This document shows positions 1-11,260 of a stretch of DNA of 64,000 nt, piece by piece. The notes beneath the pieces are model-generated. The model saw only the letters and a list, made by a program, of their open reading frames with translations, was not told where the DNA came from and made no database searches. Origin of the DNA: Phylloscopus collybita. Lineage: Eukaryota; Chordata; Aves; Passeriformes; Phylloscopidae. The translations under genes and the position numbers were made by a program. The DNA lies in NCBI GenBank assembly GCA_027886175.1, contig JAJNNQ010000004.1, forward strand, positions 17,403,501-17,467,500, written 5' to 3'. Position 1 is the first letter of the stretch, and each line of letters begins with the position of its first letter.

Positions 1-1490
1 ACGCATGATCCTGAAAGGCCAAAGTGCCTTTGTTCTTTTGTCCCCAAAACCTTTCCCCTCTCCCCTTGCGTCTCACATCTTAATCCCTTTTTTCCCTTAG
101 TCCTCGGGGGAGTCTGCTTTCAAAACCCTTTTATCCTAGCAGTAAAAATTGGAAGTGTGAAGAGGAAGATGGAAGATGGTACAGAGAAATGGGGCTTAAC
201 CCCAGTGAGGGCAGGTTTGGGATGGGCTGGAATGCTGCTGGGCAGGGAGGGGAGCACATTGGGGTGCACACTGACCTTGGCTCTTGCATCTCCTCACGTG
301 GGGTCAGACTTGATGTGTCCCATCACTGTGCACCCACCTTGTGAGGTCCTGGCACCTGCAGCATCCCAGCTGGGCAGCACCTGGACCCAGCCATGGAGCA
401 TCTCCACCTGGGGTGGAGCCAAGGTGGAATGAAACTTCAGGGCAGGATTTCAGTCCCTCTGTGTTTATTGCTCCCTGCATTCCTGTTTGTTTGACATCCT
501 GCCACCCAAGTCCACAGCTCCAGGAAATTTCTTAAGCTTTGAGGCTTGGGAGAGGCAAATATTTTCCTTTCCTGTTTGGGGGATAAACAGAGGTAAATGG
601 TGCATCCATAATCCTGCAGTGTGCTTTACAAATGCCTTGTGGTGGTACTGTGTGTCACTCATGTAGGTGACTTTTACGATGAAAAATCCCATTTAAGCCT
701 GACCTTTCACGTTCTGGAACATAATAGACTGTGCAACCAGCTCGCATCCTGCTGGCAGGGACACCAGTGAACTGGAATATTGGTTCTGTGAGGGAATGGG
801 ACACTGGAATCCTGGAAATTCGTTTGTCAGCAGTTGTGCTCCAGGAAACGGTCCAGGGGGAGCTTTGTGGGCAGTGCAGGGCGCAGAGGCTGCCCTCAGC
901 CTGCCAGCACCATGGGTTGGAGGAGGTGAAAATCTCCCCGATGAAAGGTGATCTGAATCTGGAAGCAGTCTCCTAAGAGCCCTCTCTGCAGGGGTGTCTG
1001 CTTGTCTCCCAGGTAAAGGATATAAAAACAAGATCTGCTCTTGTGCAAGCACAGGATGATGTGCATTCTGCCTGGATGAGATGGGATGGGACGAGGCCTT
1101 CTTCTCAATCCCAGTACCACTTCTTGTCCTGTTTCTGTCTGGCTGGAGGACAGGAGGGGCAGCTGATGCAGGTGGGCCAGTTTAGGCCTGTTTCCAGACA
1201 AACAATTAATTACCACTGCCATGCTCCTAACGGGACTCTTTGTGCAGCAGCTCCTCGTGCTGGCTGAGGAGGCTGCAAATTCCCAGGTTCCCTCTGGCTC
1301 ACGGGGCTGCAGCGACTGCTGCTTGAAACATTTATGTTAATACACTATCAGGCAGCCACATCCCATGGCTTATCATTTTCATCAAGTCTTGGTTTTATGG
1401 TTGAAAGGAATTACTTTCAAAAGACCATTACCACCTCCCTGTTTCACATGGCCTTATGCCTACCTGCTGCTAAGCTTTTATAAAGGCACC
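1..1490. other. Unique sequence, no gene seen
   Basis: The first 150 bases are pyrimidine-rich. The rest is mixed sequence with short open frames on both strands, none longer than about 120 codons, and no recognisable protein motif. I see no repeat family and no exon-like segment bounded by good splice signals. Confidence 0.6.
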
Positions 1491-1509
1491 TTTTTTTTTT
1501 TTTTTTTTT
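1491..1509. repeat. Poly-T tract (19 T)
   Basis: An uninterrupted run of 19 T. No repeat body is recognisable on either side, so it is a simple homopolymer and not clearly the tail of a retroposed copy. Confidence 0.9.
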
Positions 1510-1714
1510 GTGTAAAGCTCATAAAAGCTACTGCTCAAGTCCCATGCTTGAGTCCACTTCCCTCAGTGGCTGCCTGGGACTGTGACTCGGTTGATCCCGG
1601 CTGGTGCTGCTGGGAAGCTGGGCAGTGCAGGAGAGAGCAGCTGCTTCCCTGGGGCTGCAAGGCTGAGTGATGGTGCCAGCCCAGCAAGGCCAGGAAGGCT
1701 TCTGATAAGGATGC

Positions 1715-1789
1715 CCCACCTGACCCAGCACAGGGCTCCCCAGTCCCCCAGACCTGTACTCTCAGGACCAGGGCACAGCCACAGGAGTG
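1715..1789 (+). repeat. Left arm of a perfect 75-bp inverted repeat
   Basis: These 75 bases are the exact reverse complement of 2731-2805. Just outside, a further TG matches if one extra C in this arm is allowed; beyond that the flanks are unrelated. The 941-bp interval between the arms has no recognisable transposase or repeat. Perfect identity over 75 bp points to a recent inverted duplication, gene conversion, or two copies of one young repeat. No target-site duplication is visible outside the arms, so I do not call it a transposon. Confidence 0.9.
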
Positions 1790-2730
1790 TCCTCCTCAGG
1801 GAGGACAAGGGGACACAGCAGTGCTTGGCCATCTTCAGGCAGGGAGAAGGCTGCTGGCCTTCAGCCTCTGTGGTCCTGCTCACCCCAAGCATGAATTTCA
1901 GCACCTTCTTTACCTGTAGGTTCCCTTGGGAACGGAGCTCCTCGCTGCAGTGGTGGGCAGATGTTCCTGTCCTCGAGCTGTGCTGAGATTCTGGGGCTGG
2001 GGCAGGCACAGTTCCCAGAGCCTGCTGGCAGGGCAGCATCTCCTTTAGCATTCCTGCCACATCCACTGCTGCTTTACTTTTTATTTTTTCACTGGTAAGT
2101 TGAAAAGGGGCAGGCAGCTAGTCACACTGCCTGATAGTCACTTGCCAGTAACATAAAAACTCTTATGCGCCAATATATCAATCAGTGTTATGTGTCAGCC
2201 TTGACTACTGCATTCAGCTTCCATCACCCAAACAAAATCATGCTGTAGCAGCTGAGGAGGAGGCTAATACCGATGGCTGGAGGCATGGCTGGGCATACAA
2301 AACACGAGTGGGGAGCTGGGTGGCCAAGCTGGCTGCAGAAGCCAGGGACAAAAGCTGGGGAGATGCAGGGTGCAGGCAGGGTTGGGGTTTGCCCAGCAAA
2401 ACCTGTGGTGCTCCCTGCCCCCTGGGGACAGATGTGGTGGTCAGTGCAGGGTGAGGCTGCCCATGAAGGGTTCACACCTCGTGGCAGCCAAGAGATGCCC
2501 GTGGCTCAAGGCAGGGACGGCCGGGGGTCAGTATCTGCAGCCCCCCAGCCTCCTCCTGCTGCCCTCCACACCTGCTCCTCCTCTTGCCATCCAATTAGAA
2601 TAATTGCAGCTGGTTAAAAGGAGGTAATGGTTTCCAGAGGGGCACTGTGTGACCATGCCCCTTTCCACTGAGGCTGCCTTGAGGCATTTGCTCTTTGTTA
2701 GAACCCCCTGCCAGCCCAGGTGCAGGTGGT
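1790..2730. other. Spacer between the inverted arms
   Basis: This 941-bp segment holds only short open frames with no recognised domain. Outside the 75-bp arms the two halves show no inverted similarity, so it is not a long palindrome. It includes a moderately AT-rich patch near 2080-2190. Confidence 0.5.
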
Positions 2731-2805
2731 CACTCCTGTGGCTGTGCCCTGGTCCTGAGAGTACAGGTCTGGGGGACTGGGGAGCCCTGTGCTGGGTCAG
2801 GTGGG
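2731..2805 (-). repeat. Right arm of the perfect 75-bp inverted repeat
   Basis: Exact reverse complement of 1715-1789. Both arms give the same short peptide in opposite orientations, which follows from the DNA identity and does not indicate coding. Confidence 0.9.
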
Positions 2806-3683
2806 CACGACTGACAGAGAACACTAAGGTCTAAGTTATGTTTTGAATTAAAAGCACATAAAAATGTAAATGTGATGGGGGGCAGTCCCCAAATCCTTGG
2901 TGACCTGCTGTTGAGGCACTCGGTGTATGCATCCCTCTGCCTTTGGAGAGGAGAGGTGCAGAGAGGGCTTCCAGAGGACCCCTTGCAGAGCATCTCTGTC
3001 TGCTGCAGGACAGCCTTGATTCTCCCTGGGGTTGTAACCCTGGGATGGACAGGCTGCAGTGTGGGTGTTTTTCACAGCAGCAGAAACCTCCAGGCTTTGT
3101 GTTTCTTCATATTCAACATGCGAGTGGCCACTGTATCTCCTGATTATTTAATTTGACTGGAATAAGAGGTATTTGTATTCATTTCCAGAGATGATGTACA
3201 GGCCTGATCTTAAACTGATTTAGACAGTATTGTACATCATGAAAAATGAGAATGGGGAAATCTAATGTATGGCTTTTTTTTTAAGAAAGGGCACTTCACA
3301 AACCTGCACGGAATTACAAGAGATAGGCAAATGCTGTCACAAAAGTCTCTCTTAAATGACAAAAGGACATGAAGAACAGCACTGCTCAGCAGCACAATAC
3401 AAGCTCCAATAATACCATCACATGCTTCCTCTCAAGTAGTTTGTAGTACAAGGAGGGCTTTGACAGATGTCCTGTGTCAAATCTTTCCCTGGTCACTGGA
3501 GTTGTTACTGGTGTCTCCTGTGCCCTCTGCCAGCAGCCCCTGACCTTTTGGGCAGGGAGCTGGCTTTTCCAGGTGCCTGCACATCCCCTGGGCATGATCA
3601 CCCCTCCATGTCTACGCTCTAGCTCTGGGCTCATCACCAGGACTCTTCTTGTGTCTGCATTTTGGCTGGGTCAGGTACAATGC
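2806..3683. other. Unique sequence, no gene seen
   Basis: Ordinary non-coding sequence. The only structure noted is the hairpin at 3191-3240, listed separately. Confidence 0.5.
3191..3240. repeat. Hairpin with perfect 10-bp stems
   Basis: ATGATGTACA at 3191-3200 pairs perfectly with TGTACATCAT at 3231-3240 across a 30-nt loop. The loop starts with a GGCCTGATC motif also found at the edge of the MITE-like fossil at 37434. It may be a short decayed inverted-repeat element or a chance palindrome. Confidence 0.6.
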
Positions 3684-3760
3684 CATAGAATCATAGAATG
3701 ATTTGGGTTAGAAAGGACCTGAAGTAGCACCTTGTTCCAACTCTCCCACCATCCGTGTTG
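3684..3760 (-). mobile_element. CR1 LINE, 3' end fragment
   Basis: On the plus strand the segment opens with two copies of the CATAGAAT octamer and continues with the 'GATTTGGGTTAGAAAGGACC' type of text. This is the reverse complement of the avian CR1 3' terminus, which ends in ATTCTATG octamers. The element lies on the minus strand. Only about 75 bp remain, a severe 5' truncation, which is usual for CR1. Confidence 0.85.
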
Positions 3761-4168
3761 TCTGTGCGGGGAGTGGACTGTGAGCCTGGAAGTTCCTGCA
3801 GCCTGGAGCTCTCTTGGGGCTATGTTTGTCCCAGGTAGCCCAGGTTTGGGAGGGTGAGTGGGAGAAGCAAGCACACAGCAGGCAGAGGTGAGGACTGCTC
3901 TGAGTGTTTTCACTAGCATGGCTCTCCTTGCACACACAGGTACTTGGAGAGAGAGGTGCTGCTCAGTGCTGGGGGGGGCTGCAAGACAGGAGAGGTGACA
4001 TCAGTGGCTTAATGACAGCACTCCAAGTTGGAACTAAAGCACTGGCTTTGGCTTAGGGGTGCTGTGACCTCTGCAAGGTCTGATTCTAAGCAGTCATTAA
4101 AGCTGATGTGATGAAGGGGGAGAGGCTCAAGCAGGTACCCTGGCTGGGTCGGAGCACACACCCGCACT

Positions 4169-4170
<2 letters not shown>
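3761..4170. other. Unique sequence before a microsatellite
   Basis: No gene, repeat family or regulatory structure recognised. Confidence 0.4.

Positions 4171-4231
<61 letters not shown>
4171..4231. repeat. (CA)n microsatellite
   Basis: About 30 uninterrupted CA units. Just upstream is a degenerate CACAC/GCAC stretch. A pure array of this length is usually polymorphic and can adopt Z-DNA. Confidence 0.98.
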
Positions 4232-4233
<2 letters not shown>

Positions 4234-7150
4234 CTTGCTGTGTGATTTCTGTAGCTTCCACTCTTATCTTCCTTCCAAAATCATCAGAGAGTGATTCTGG
4301 GAGCTCCTAGGAAACAGCCGTGTGAGTGGAGGTGGCTGTGTGCCTGTCAGAAGTACAGCAAATGGATCCCTTATGGGAACCTCTAGGATCAGTTCAAACC
4401 TTTCCATGGAAGTACATATGCTTGGATGAGGGCCATATTTTGACCTTGACTGGATGGGAGGTTTTAATTACCAGAGCTGGCTGAATAACACACAGCATTT
4501 TGCCACAGGCAATTCCTAGGAATTCATTTCAGCATTGCTTACACCTTTTGGGCTCTGCGTGTATGCACACATAAATAAACCCACTCCAAAGCAGGTGTTT
4601 TCACCTAAGTCCCGTGCTGAGGGCATGGTGATATTATTTACACCTCTTTGTGCTGTTTCTGTGCTGTAAGTTATAAATATAACTTACACATTACCATGTT
4701 GCTGAGAAGGAAGTGTGAGATCCCAGTTCCAAGGGGTCACAAACCTTCAGTCAGTGCCACAGGGTGGTTTGGGGGTCAAACCTGGATTTGCAGCTGTCCT
4801 GCATGGTAGGAGCAGAGGAGCCAGTGCAGGCAGCACGAGTGTGCTGGGGCACAGTCTCTCCCACCCCACCTCATCCCATCACGTTGCCTTCAAAGGTGCC
4901 CCGCCTCCTTCCCAAAGTATCCCAAATTGTTTCCTGGGCTGCCTCTCCAGGAAACCAGGGAGGCACTGGGAGGCTTGGAGCTTGGAGCTTTAAGAGAGCT
5001 TGTTGCTGCTTAAACAGGTAATAATCAAATGAAAGCAGTCTTTTGCCGACTCATGGGAGCGTTCCATCTTTGCGGTGGCACAAAGTGATTTAACCATTAA
5101 GGTTAATGCTCGTCTTCCTGCTGTCTGCTGGAACTCTGGGCCAGGCAATGCAAATAGCTTAGCCAGTACTTTTAAAGGTCATTGTGCATGAAAAAATAAA
5201 GATCATACACCGCTCATGGAAATGTCCTTAGTAATCACTGCCTTCTCTGGGGAGGAGGGACCAGGCACTCCTGGAGCGTTTATCTCATCCCACTGAGAGT
5301 TTGGTGACAGCCCTTCAATTTTTGGCAGCTTGAGCTGCAAGCTGGCATCACCTCCAGTTCTGGTGTCCCCCCATGTGGTTTGTGTCCTGGGCGGTGGTGG
5401 TTCTGGCAGCTGCTGAACATGGAGGATGCTGACTCCAGGCACAGCAGCACCAAGGCACACAGGGCAGGTCTCACCTCCAGGCTCATCTTTGGGTTTCCTG
5501 CAGGAATCCTTAGGGTTCAGATCCTCCTTTCTTTGCCTTCCCCACAGGACGCCTTGCTCCTAATTTATCTAGGAGGTAATTTTAATCCTTCTCTCCTCAG
5601 ACAACTGGCTACCTCCATGCATAATTAATTTATTAACACACTAACCTACTTTAAGGTGATAATCTCTTTAGGGTCACAGCGATCTCACCCTGGCCTTGTG
5701 ATAGGAGTTTTCAGAGAATTCTAAATTCCCTGGCATGATGAGGCATCCATCTGGACAGTGCCTGTGGCACACCCTGCAGACAGCCCGTTCCAGCCCCTGG
5801 GGCTGGCCCCCAGCCCCACAGCCAAACCAGAGGAGCTTCTCACCAGGACCGGGAGCAGTCAGTCCTTTCGGCAGTGCCCCTCAGGAGTGCCTTCCTCTTT
5901 GTCTTTCCTGAGTGGAGCTGCTGGATTGTCACTTCCCGGAGGGGGAGAGGAGGGAGCCAGTGCTTTGCAGCCGCTCTGATGTGGGTGTTTAGCGGCAGCT
6001 GTAATAGCCTCCCCTCTCAGCAAAGTGAACTACATCCTCTGCTCATTACTGCAGCCCTTCAGAGGAGAAGGAGAGGGAGAGAAAAGATCCCATTCAGTCT
6101 CGCTGTTTCCAAACAATGCAAAGAGGACGAAGACTCCAGTGTTTGTAGTGAGCTTATGTAAGAAATAAGCAATAAACGAGGACATCCTGGTGACCTGCGG
6201 TGTGCCCCAAGCCCTAACGTTTCTGCAGTTCGGCAGTCCATGGACAGAGCTGCGAAGTGAAATGAAAGCAGCTTTTAAAGTCTCTGTTCTCCTCTTCTGC
6301 TGTGAAATGCCTGCCTCTCTTTGTTGAGTACGATCTTTGTTGGTGTTTTCTTTGTGCCTGGAGTAATTTCTGTGTTGGCAGTCTGTTGTGCTGCCACGCA
6401 GCCGCTGCTCATCCCGACACTGACCCTTCCAGGGCACCAGCAGGGGCAGACAGACCCCCAAATCCCCGGAGGAAACAACCACCAGCTCCTGTAAGGCTTT
6501 GTACAGCCAAAGGGAGTCACAAGCCTCACAGCCATGTCCCTGCCCGCGGAGGTTTGGGGAGGGTCGTGCTTCAGTGGAGGTGGAGGATGAGCGGGGCATC
6601 ACCCAGCCCGGTCCGCGGCTCTCACGCTGGACAGGCACAATCCTGCAAAACTTGCTGGAAGAGGCAATCGTGCCTTCTGAGAGTGAGTCAGGAGAGCTCT
6701 CGGTAGGGTTTTAAGACTGCGTTCCACACTATATAGAAGGGATATTAATGAATATAAATAAATACTGATATTAATTATCTCAGCCTGCTTGAAACTTCTG
6801 AAAAGTACTTGTTTGGGGCTCTGCAAGACATGAGCTGACCTTAATTCTGCTGTCAGGGAGCAGAGCGTACTGACAGCCTTGCATTGGTGCTGTTGTTTCT
6901 GCAGTGTTGGCTGGCCAGGGGGATAGGTGAGATTATTCACAGTGCGAGAAATGAAACGTGCCCTGTACATCTGCAGGAGAGCAGGGATTGAACCTTGTAC
7001 TTCACAACTTTTCTGGCTTCTCATCTGTAAACTTCCCAGTCAGGGTAACAGATGGGGACAGCTTGGATGTTGCAGATACAGTTTGATGTATATGGACTTG
7101 AGCCAGTGTCCTGTTGAAGCTGAGGGTTGCTTTCCAGCCTGGAAGGATTT
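4232..7150. other. Unique sequence, no gene seen
   Basis: Contains scattered AT-rich patches (near 4550-4700, 5590-5660 and 6720-6780) and short meaningless open frames. The longest, a 202-codon frame on the minus strand at 6030-6638, has no domain and is not flanked by exon-like signals. Confidence 0.5.
4666..4687. repeat. Perfect 22-bp AT-rich palindrome
   Basis: GTAAGTTATA and TATAACTTAC are perfect reverse complements separated by two A. Such a near-uninterrupted palindrome can bind a dimeric factor or extrude as a cruciform. No function is shown by the sequence alone. Confidence 0.8.
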
Positions 7151-7186
7151 CATTAATTCATTTGGATCATGGCAAATGAATTAATG
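7151..7186. repeat. Perfect 14-bp-stem hairpin with homeodomain-type cores
   Basis: CATTAATTCATTTG at 7151-7164 pairs perfectly with CAAATGAATTAATG at 7173-7186 around an 8-nt loop (GATCATGG). Each arm carries ATTA/TAAT cores and a CAAAT or ATTTG half like those bound by homeodomain and POU proteins. It could be a dimer site or a decayed inverted repeat. Confidence 0.85.
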
Positions 7187-8519
7187 CAGGCTCTGGGGTC
7201 ATCAGAGATACTCACTCTGTCCAAGCAGGGATGGTGCCTTGTATGTGGCTGGAATACCACACCTCGTGAAGGCAGGCTCTATCCCAAAGCTGCACTGAGC
7301 TGTCCCACCCCTGCTGCAACACTTGTTCTTGCTGGGAGCATTGCAGGCTGGCATGGGAAAGCAGGGTAACGCACACAGGTTGATAATGAAGGATGGTGGG
7401 GAATATTCCTGAAGGACCAAAGCCAGGGCTCTTGGCTGAGCCAGATCCTCTGCAGAGGGCGGAGGGAGCAGAGCAGGGGGCTGCTCACACCTGTTCACAC
7501 CAGGGCTGGCCAGTTCCTGCTCCTCAGCTAGCAGTGAAGGGAGGTCAGGAGGCACCCAGCCTCTACCCACCCTCCTCCAGAGGGAACCTGATGCAGATCC
7601 TCTCCTTGCTTTAGCCCATCTGGGTGAGGAGTTCACCCTCCTGGACATCCACAAGCCACTCTGTGCCATCACAGATGTGGGCTGCTCCCTTCTTTCTGTC
7701 ACTCACCCCTGTGCTTCAGTGTCTTGCTGTCACTTCGAGCAGTTACAGCCTGGATAGGCAACATCTTTTATTCCTTTTGCCCCTCCGCTAGACCATGTCT
7801 CCTGGGTGTTTGGGGAGGAAAAACAGAGCTTGCACACAACTTGGCTGTGTGACCGTGAGCTGGTAAATCAAGCAGAGAGACCTGTCACCCTGGCTTGGGA
7901 TGCTGCAGTTGTCCCTGGCTTGGCTGACAGTGCCCTCACCGTCCCCAGTGCCTCTGGGGCCGTGGCGCCGTGCTGGCACTAAAACCTGGCTGTAAAACTT
8001 CAAGTCTCTCTGGAAGCAGAAATGGGGGATTCATTCAGTCCTCCCCTTCCTTCCTCCCCCTTCATCACATTTTCTTGGAATAAAGCTGCTTTAAACTTCT
8101 TCCTTGGCTTGTCCTGCTGCGGCGAGTTGCATCTGCCTGTCACGTCACGTTAGCGTTCGCTGGGAGCCACCCGTGACATCCCAAGCAGACTGGCATACTA
8201 TGGAGATAAAGTTGCTCTATGTGAAAATGGAAAAGTCCTCGCTTTCCAGAAAATAGGCTGGAGAGCATCAGCTGCAAATGGGAAGGGGAAAAAAAAAAAA
8301 AAAAAGGGCTTGTCTGAGTGGATGTCGGGATAGCTTTTAAAAGGCAGACCCAGCTTCCACCAATGTCAATGCAGAGCCTTACACAAACGTTAATGGCTGT
8401 GGAGTCATGCCCTAAAGCATTATATTTTTTGGGGATGATGTCAAATCGTAGCATCTTAAACGAAGCTTTTGTGTTGCTATAATAAGGGATTTTTTTGATG
8501 CGACTACTTAGGTTAGGTC
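7187..8519. other. Unique sequence, no gene seen
   Basis: Mixed sequence with a 17-A run at 8289-8305. No coding or repeat signature recognised. Confidence 0.5.
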
Positions 8520-8625
8520 TTTAGTGAAGTCACTTCACCTCTCCCTGCCCCTGAAAAGCTCTCACATGAAACCTGTGAAACTTTATCGAGTGCTTTGAGA
8601 TCTATAGGTGGAGTGAGGCTATTGG
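8520..8625 (-). mobile_element. MIR-like SINE fossil (probable)
   Basis: The plus strand reads GAAGTCACTTCACCTCTCCC and then, about 50 bp later, a GTGCTTTGAGATCTATAGG motif. Both resemble the reverse complement of MIR/CORE-type amniote SINEs and their LINE-derived tails. The match is diverged and the middle is poor, so the call rests on these two blocks. Confidence 0.45.
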
Positions 8626-10275
8626 GGATATATTGTTATCACTCTCACTAGAGAATGATTTGAGGGAGGAAAAATGTTTGTGATTCTTTGGACAGATCTG
8701 CAGAGGGTGTTAAAAATGAGTAATTTGTCCCCTATTACAACACTGTGAAATACTCCTATTCTGGAATAATTTCCCTTGAGCTTTTAGAAACCCCCTGAGT
8801 TCAAAGCATCCACCCCCTGATGCTCCAGCCCAAGCTGTATCTTGTAATCTCTGCTGTACCCTTTGGGAAATCTGCCCACGGCTTTGTGTACACAAGAGAG
8901 ACTCTGCGAAGGAAATTTTATTAAGAAAGACATTTTTAAAAGTGGGATTTAAATAATAAGCTACATTTTCTCTGTCAGCAGCTCTCTCCCTTCAAGCCTG
9001 GTGGATCCTGTTCCGGAATAGATATCTATCTCCTGTCTGGCATGGAGGCATCTCTGATAAGCAGGGCTGGTGCTGGCTGCTGAGGCTGCGGGGCTTGCAG
9101 TGCCCCAGCTGTTTTGGGAGGCTGGCAGCCCCCAGCACTCAGAACTCACACCCTCTGCAGGGGTCCTGGCTGCTGGGACAGTGACTCTGCACAGAAGGGG
9201 AGCGCTCACCCCCAGGGCATCTCCTCCAGAATGTGGCAGGTCACCTCCAGCTGGCCCCAGGGACAAGGACTGGGCCTTGGCATGTCTGTGGGTTACATCT
9301 CTGCTCAAGGACACTTTCTGGAACAGGCTACAGCTCATTTTTACTGTCCATGATGGTCGTCATGCATGGTCCTTGTGGGGAGGACACTCAGACTGTTTCC
9401 CTGAATTCCCATCATAATCATATCAGAGAGGCAGCAGCAGCCAGCTGAATATTATGGATTCCTTTTGCGTTGCTCTGATAAATACTGTCTACAGGGTATG
9501 TTGCAACAAATGTTACAAGTCCCAAATACAGCATTTCAGAGGCACTACACAACTTGATAATCTCATTATTTGCTACTCCTACACAATATAAGAGCATCAT
9601 CACATCAGCCTTATGTTTTGCTGCAATAGAAATAATTAATAAAAATCAAACTGCCACCTATAATGTCTTTAAAAAGCAATAGACAACATGCAGAATCTAC
9701 TCTGAAAACAGCTCCAGGACTAGAGCTTCTGAAACTTCTCACCTGAAAAAGGGAAGAATTGTTTTGCATTCAGATTCACTTTGAAAGTTGTAAATACTTT
9801 ATGGCAGTTTACTTTCAGAAAATGGTGAATTTTTAAGGGCTTATTTGTAAAACATGAATTTTGAGCTTTTAGGAAGAGCTGTTTTTACCAGGTGCTCACT
9901 CCCAGGGTTCCGGGTGGCTGAGCAAGGCACAGTTCTCACTGCAGAGCCTCCCTCCCAGGGGCCCACAGCCACCTTCCCACAGCAACCTGCACGCCTCAGA
10001 TTTTAACAATTACATCAGAACACAAACCTCCCCGCCCACGTGTGGGCTCTGAACTGCTCCCTTAGCTGTGCTAAATGTGGAGGGATCCACTCCACAAAGC
10101 AGGAAGGCAGATGGGGAGAGCACTCGGAGAACACTTGGTGGGGAAGCGTTCCTCAAGGTGCCCTCACACTCAGCTCGAGCAGGGAAATGACAGCACCCTG
10201 TGGCTCTCAGAGCTGCCTGGTGCTTGTCCCTGCAGCGTGACTGCCAGCTGGCCCTGGAGGACATGAAGGCAGAGA
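8626..10275. other. Unique sequence; AT-rich 9450-9880
   Basis: No gene seen. The part from about 9450 to 9880 is AT-rich and repeat-free, with several TAAT/ATTA cores, and could include conserved non-coding sequence. Confidence 0.4.
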
Positions 10276-10718
10276 TTATCCTGAGGTGGAAGGCACCCTC
10301 AGTCCAACTGGTGGCCCTGCACAGGACAGCTCCAAGGGTCACAGCCTGTGCCTGAGAGTGCTGTCAAACCTTCCCCAAGCTCTGTCAGGCTCGCTGCTGT
10401 GACCGCTGTCCCAGGGAGCCCATTCCAGAGGCCTGGTTCTTCTGGAGGAAGAACCTTTTTCTAACACCCAACCTAAACCTCCCCTGACACAGCTTCAGGC
10501 CATTCCCTTGGGCCCTGCCACTGGTCACCACAGGGAAGAAGTCACAGCCTGTCCCTCCTCTTCCCCTCCTAAGGAAGATGTAACTGCTCTGAGGTCTCCC
10601 CTCGTCTCCTCGAGGCTGAACAAGCCAAGTGATCTCAGCTTCTCCTCTTGTGGCTTCCCCTCCAGACCCTTCACCTTCTCCATAGCCCTCCTCTGGGAGC
10701 TCCTAATGATGTTCTAGA
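10276..10718 (-). mobile_element. CR1 LINE fragment
   Basis: The plus strand shows the reverse complement of an avian CR1 3' region. The recognisable blocks, in order, are 'GGCCCTGCACAGGACA', 'CCTAAACCTCCCCTGACACA', 'TTGGGCCCTGCCACTGGTCA', 'GAGGTCTCCCCTCGTCTCCT' and 'GAGGCTGAACAAGCCAAGTG'. The element lies on the minus strand, is truncated at both ends and lacks the terminal octamers. It belongs to a different CR1 subfamily from the copy at 27.7 kb. Divergence suggests an intermediate age. Confidence 0.88.
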
Positions 10719-10964
10719 CCTCACCAGGATGTTTGGGCCATGGTTTGAGCTTGGGCCAGCCTAACTCAGGTAGGAGTGCATCCATCACAGCATTTCCCAT
10801 GCGGTGGCCCTGGGATTATTTTCTATTGGGATTAAAGTACTTTGACCTCCCTGACACTGACCAGCCCAGGCTGAGGCTGGAGGTGCCTGAGCAGCAAGCA
10901 GGAGACTCTGGCTGTCTCTGAGGAGTACCCCAAGGGGTTGGCACTGCTAAGCACCATTTAAAAG

Positions 10965-10979
10965 CAGCAGCAGCAGCAG
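10965..10979. repeat. Short (GCA)5 repeat
   Basis: Five GCA/CAG triplets, immediately after a run of A. Too short to be more than a weak microsatellite. Confidence 0.8.
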
Positions 10980-11160
10980 GAGCTCTGTATACATAATGAA
11001 AAATTCTTCAGCAAGCAAAGCAGTCTAAGGCCATAGAAGGGAGCCTGCCCAGCTGGGAGTCATTTGCAGATGGTTCTGGTTCATTTGTTGACTGCTTTTT
11101 CTCTGTCTTCATCAGCCACCACTTGCCTTGGCTTAGCAGCACACTCGGAGCACATTCTTT

Positions 11161-11260
11161 GCTTTAAGCACCTGAGAAGTCCCATTGACTTCAATGGAGC
11201 GACTAATGCTCCTGATTAAAGGTAAGTAACTGCTTCAGTGTTTTGCTGAATCTGAGGCTT
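11161..11260 (+). mobile_element. Ancient amniote MITE-like fossil
   Basis: The segment carries the near-palindromic core CCATTGACTTCAATGG and, 50 bp on, 'TTTTGCTGAATCTGAGG'. As I recall, both belong to an old interspersed repeat common in turtle, crocodile and bird genomes. Its body has the flavour of a non-autonomous DNA transposon. The retained core suggests slow decay or exaptation. Family name not assigned. Confidence 0.55.

Noticed and set aside
1715..2805. DNA transposon with 75-bp terminal inverted repeats
   Set aside because: No target-site duplication, no transposase trace and no known terminal motif; kept only as an inverted repeat.
1582..2824. Same peptide on opposite strands near 1.7 and 2.8 kb
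   Set aside because: Fully explained by the perfect 75-bp inverted repeat.
4009..4227. Open frame with alternating Cys-Val
   Set aside because: It is the translated (CA)n microsatellite.
6030..6638. 202-codon open frame on the minus strand
   Set aside because: No recognisable domain, signal peptide or exon-like context; length is within chance for 64 kb.
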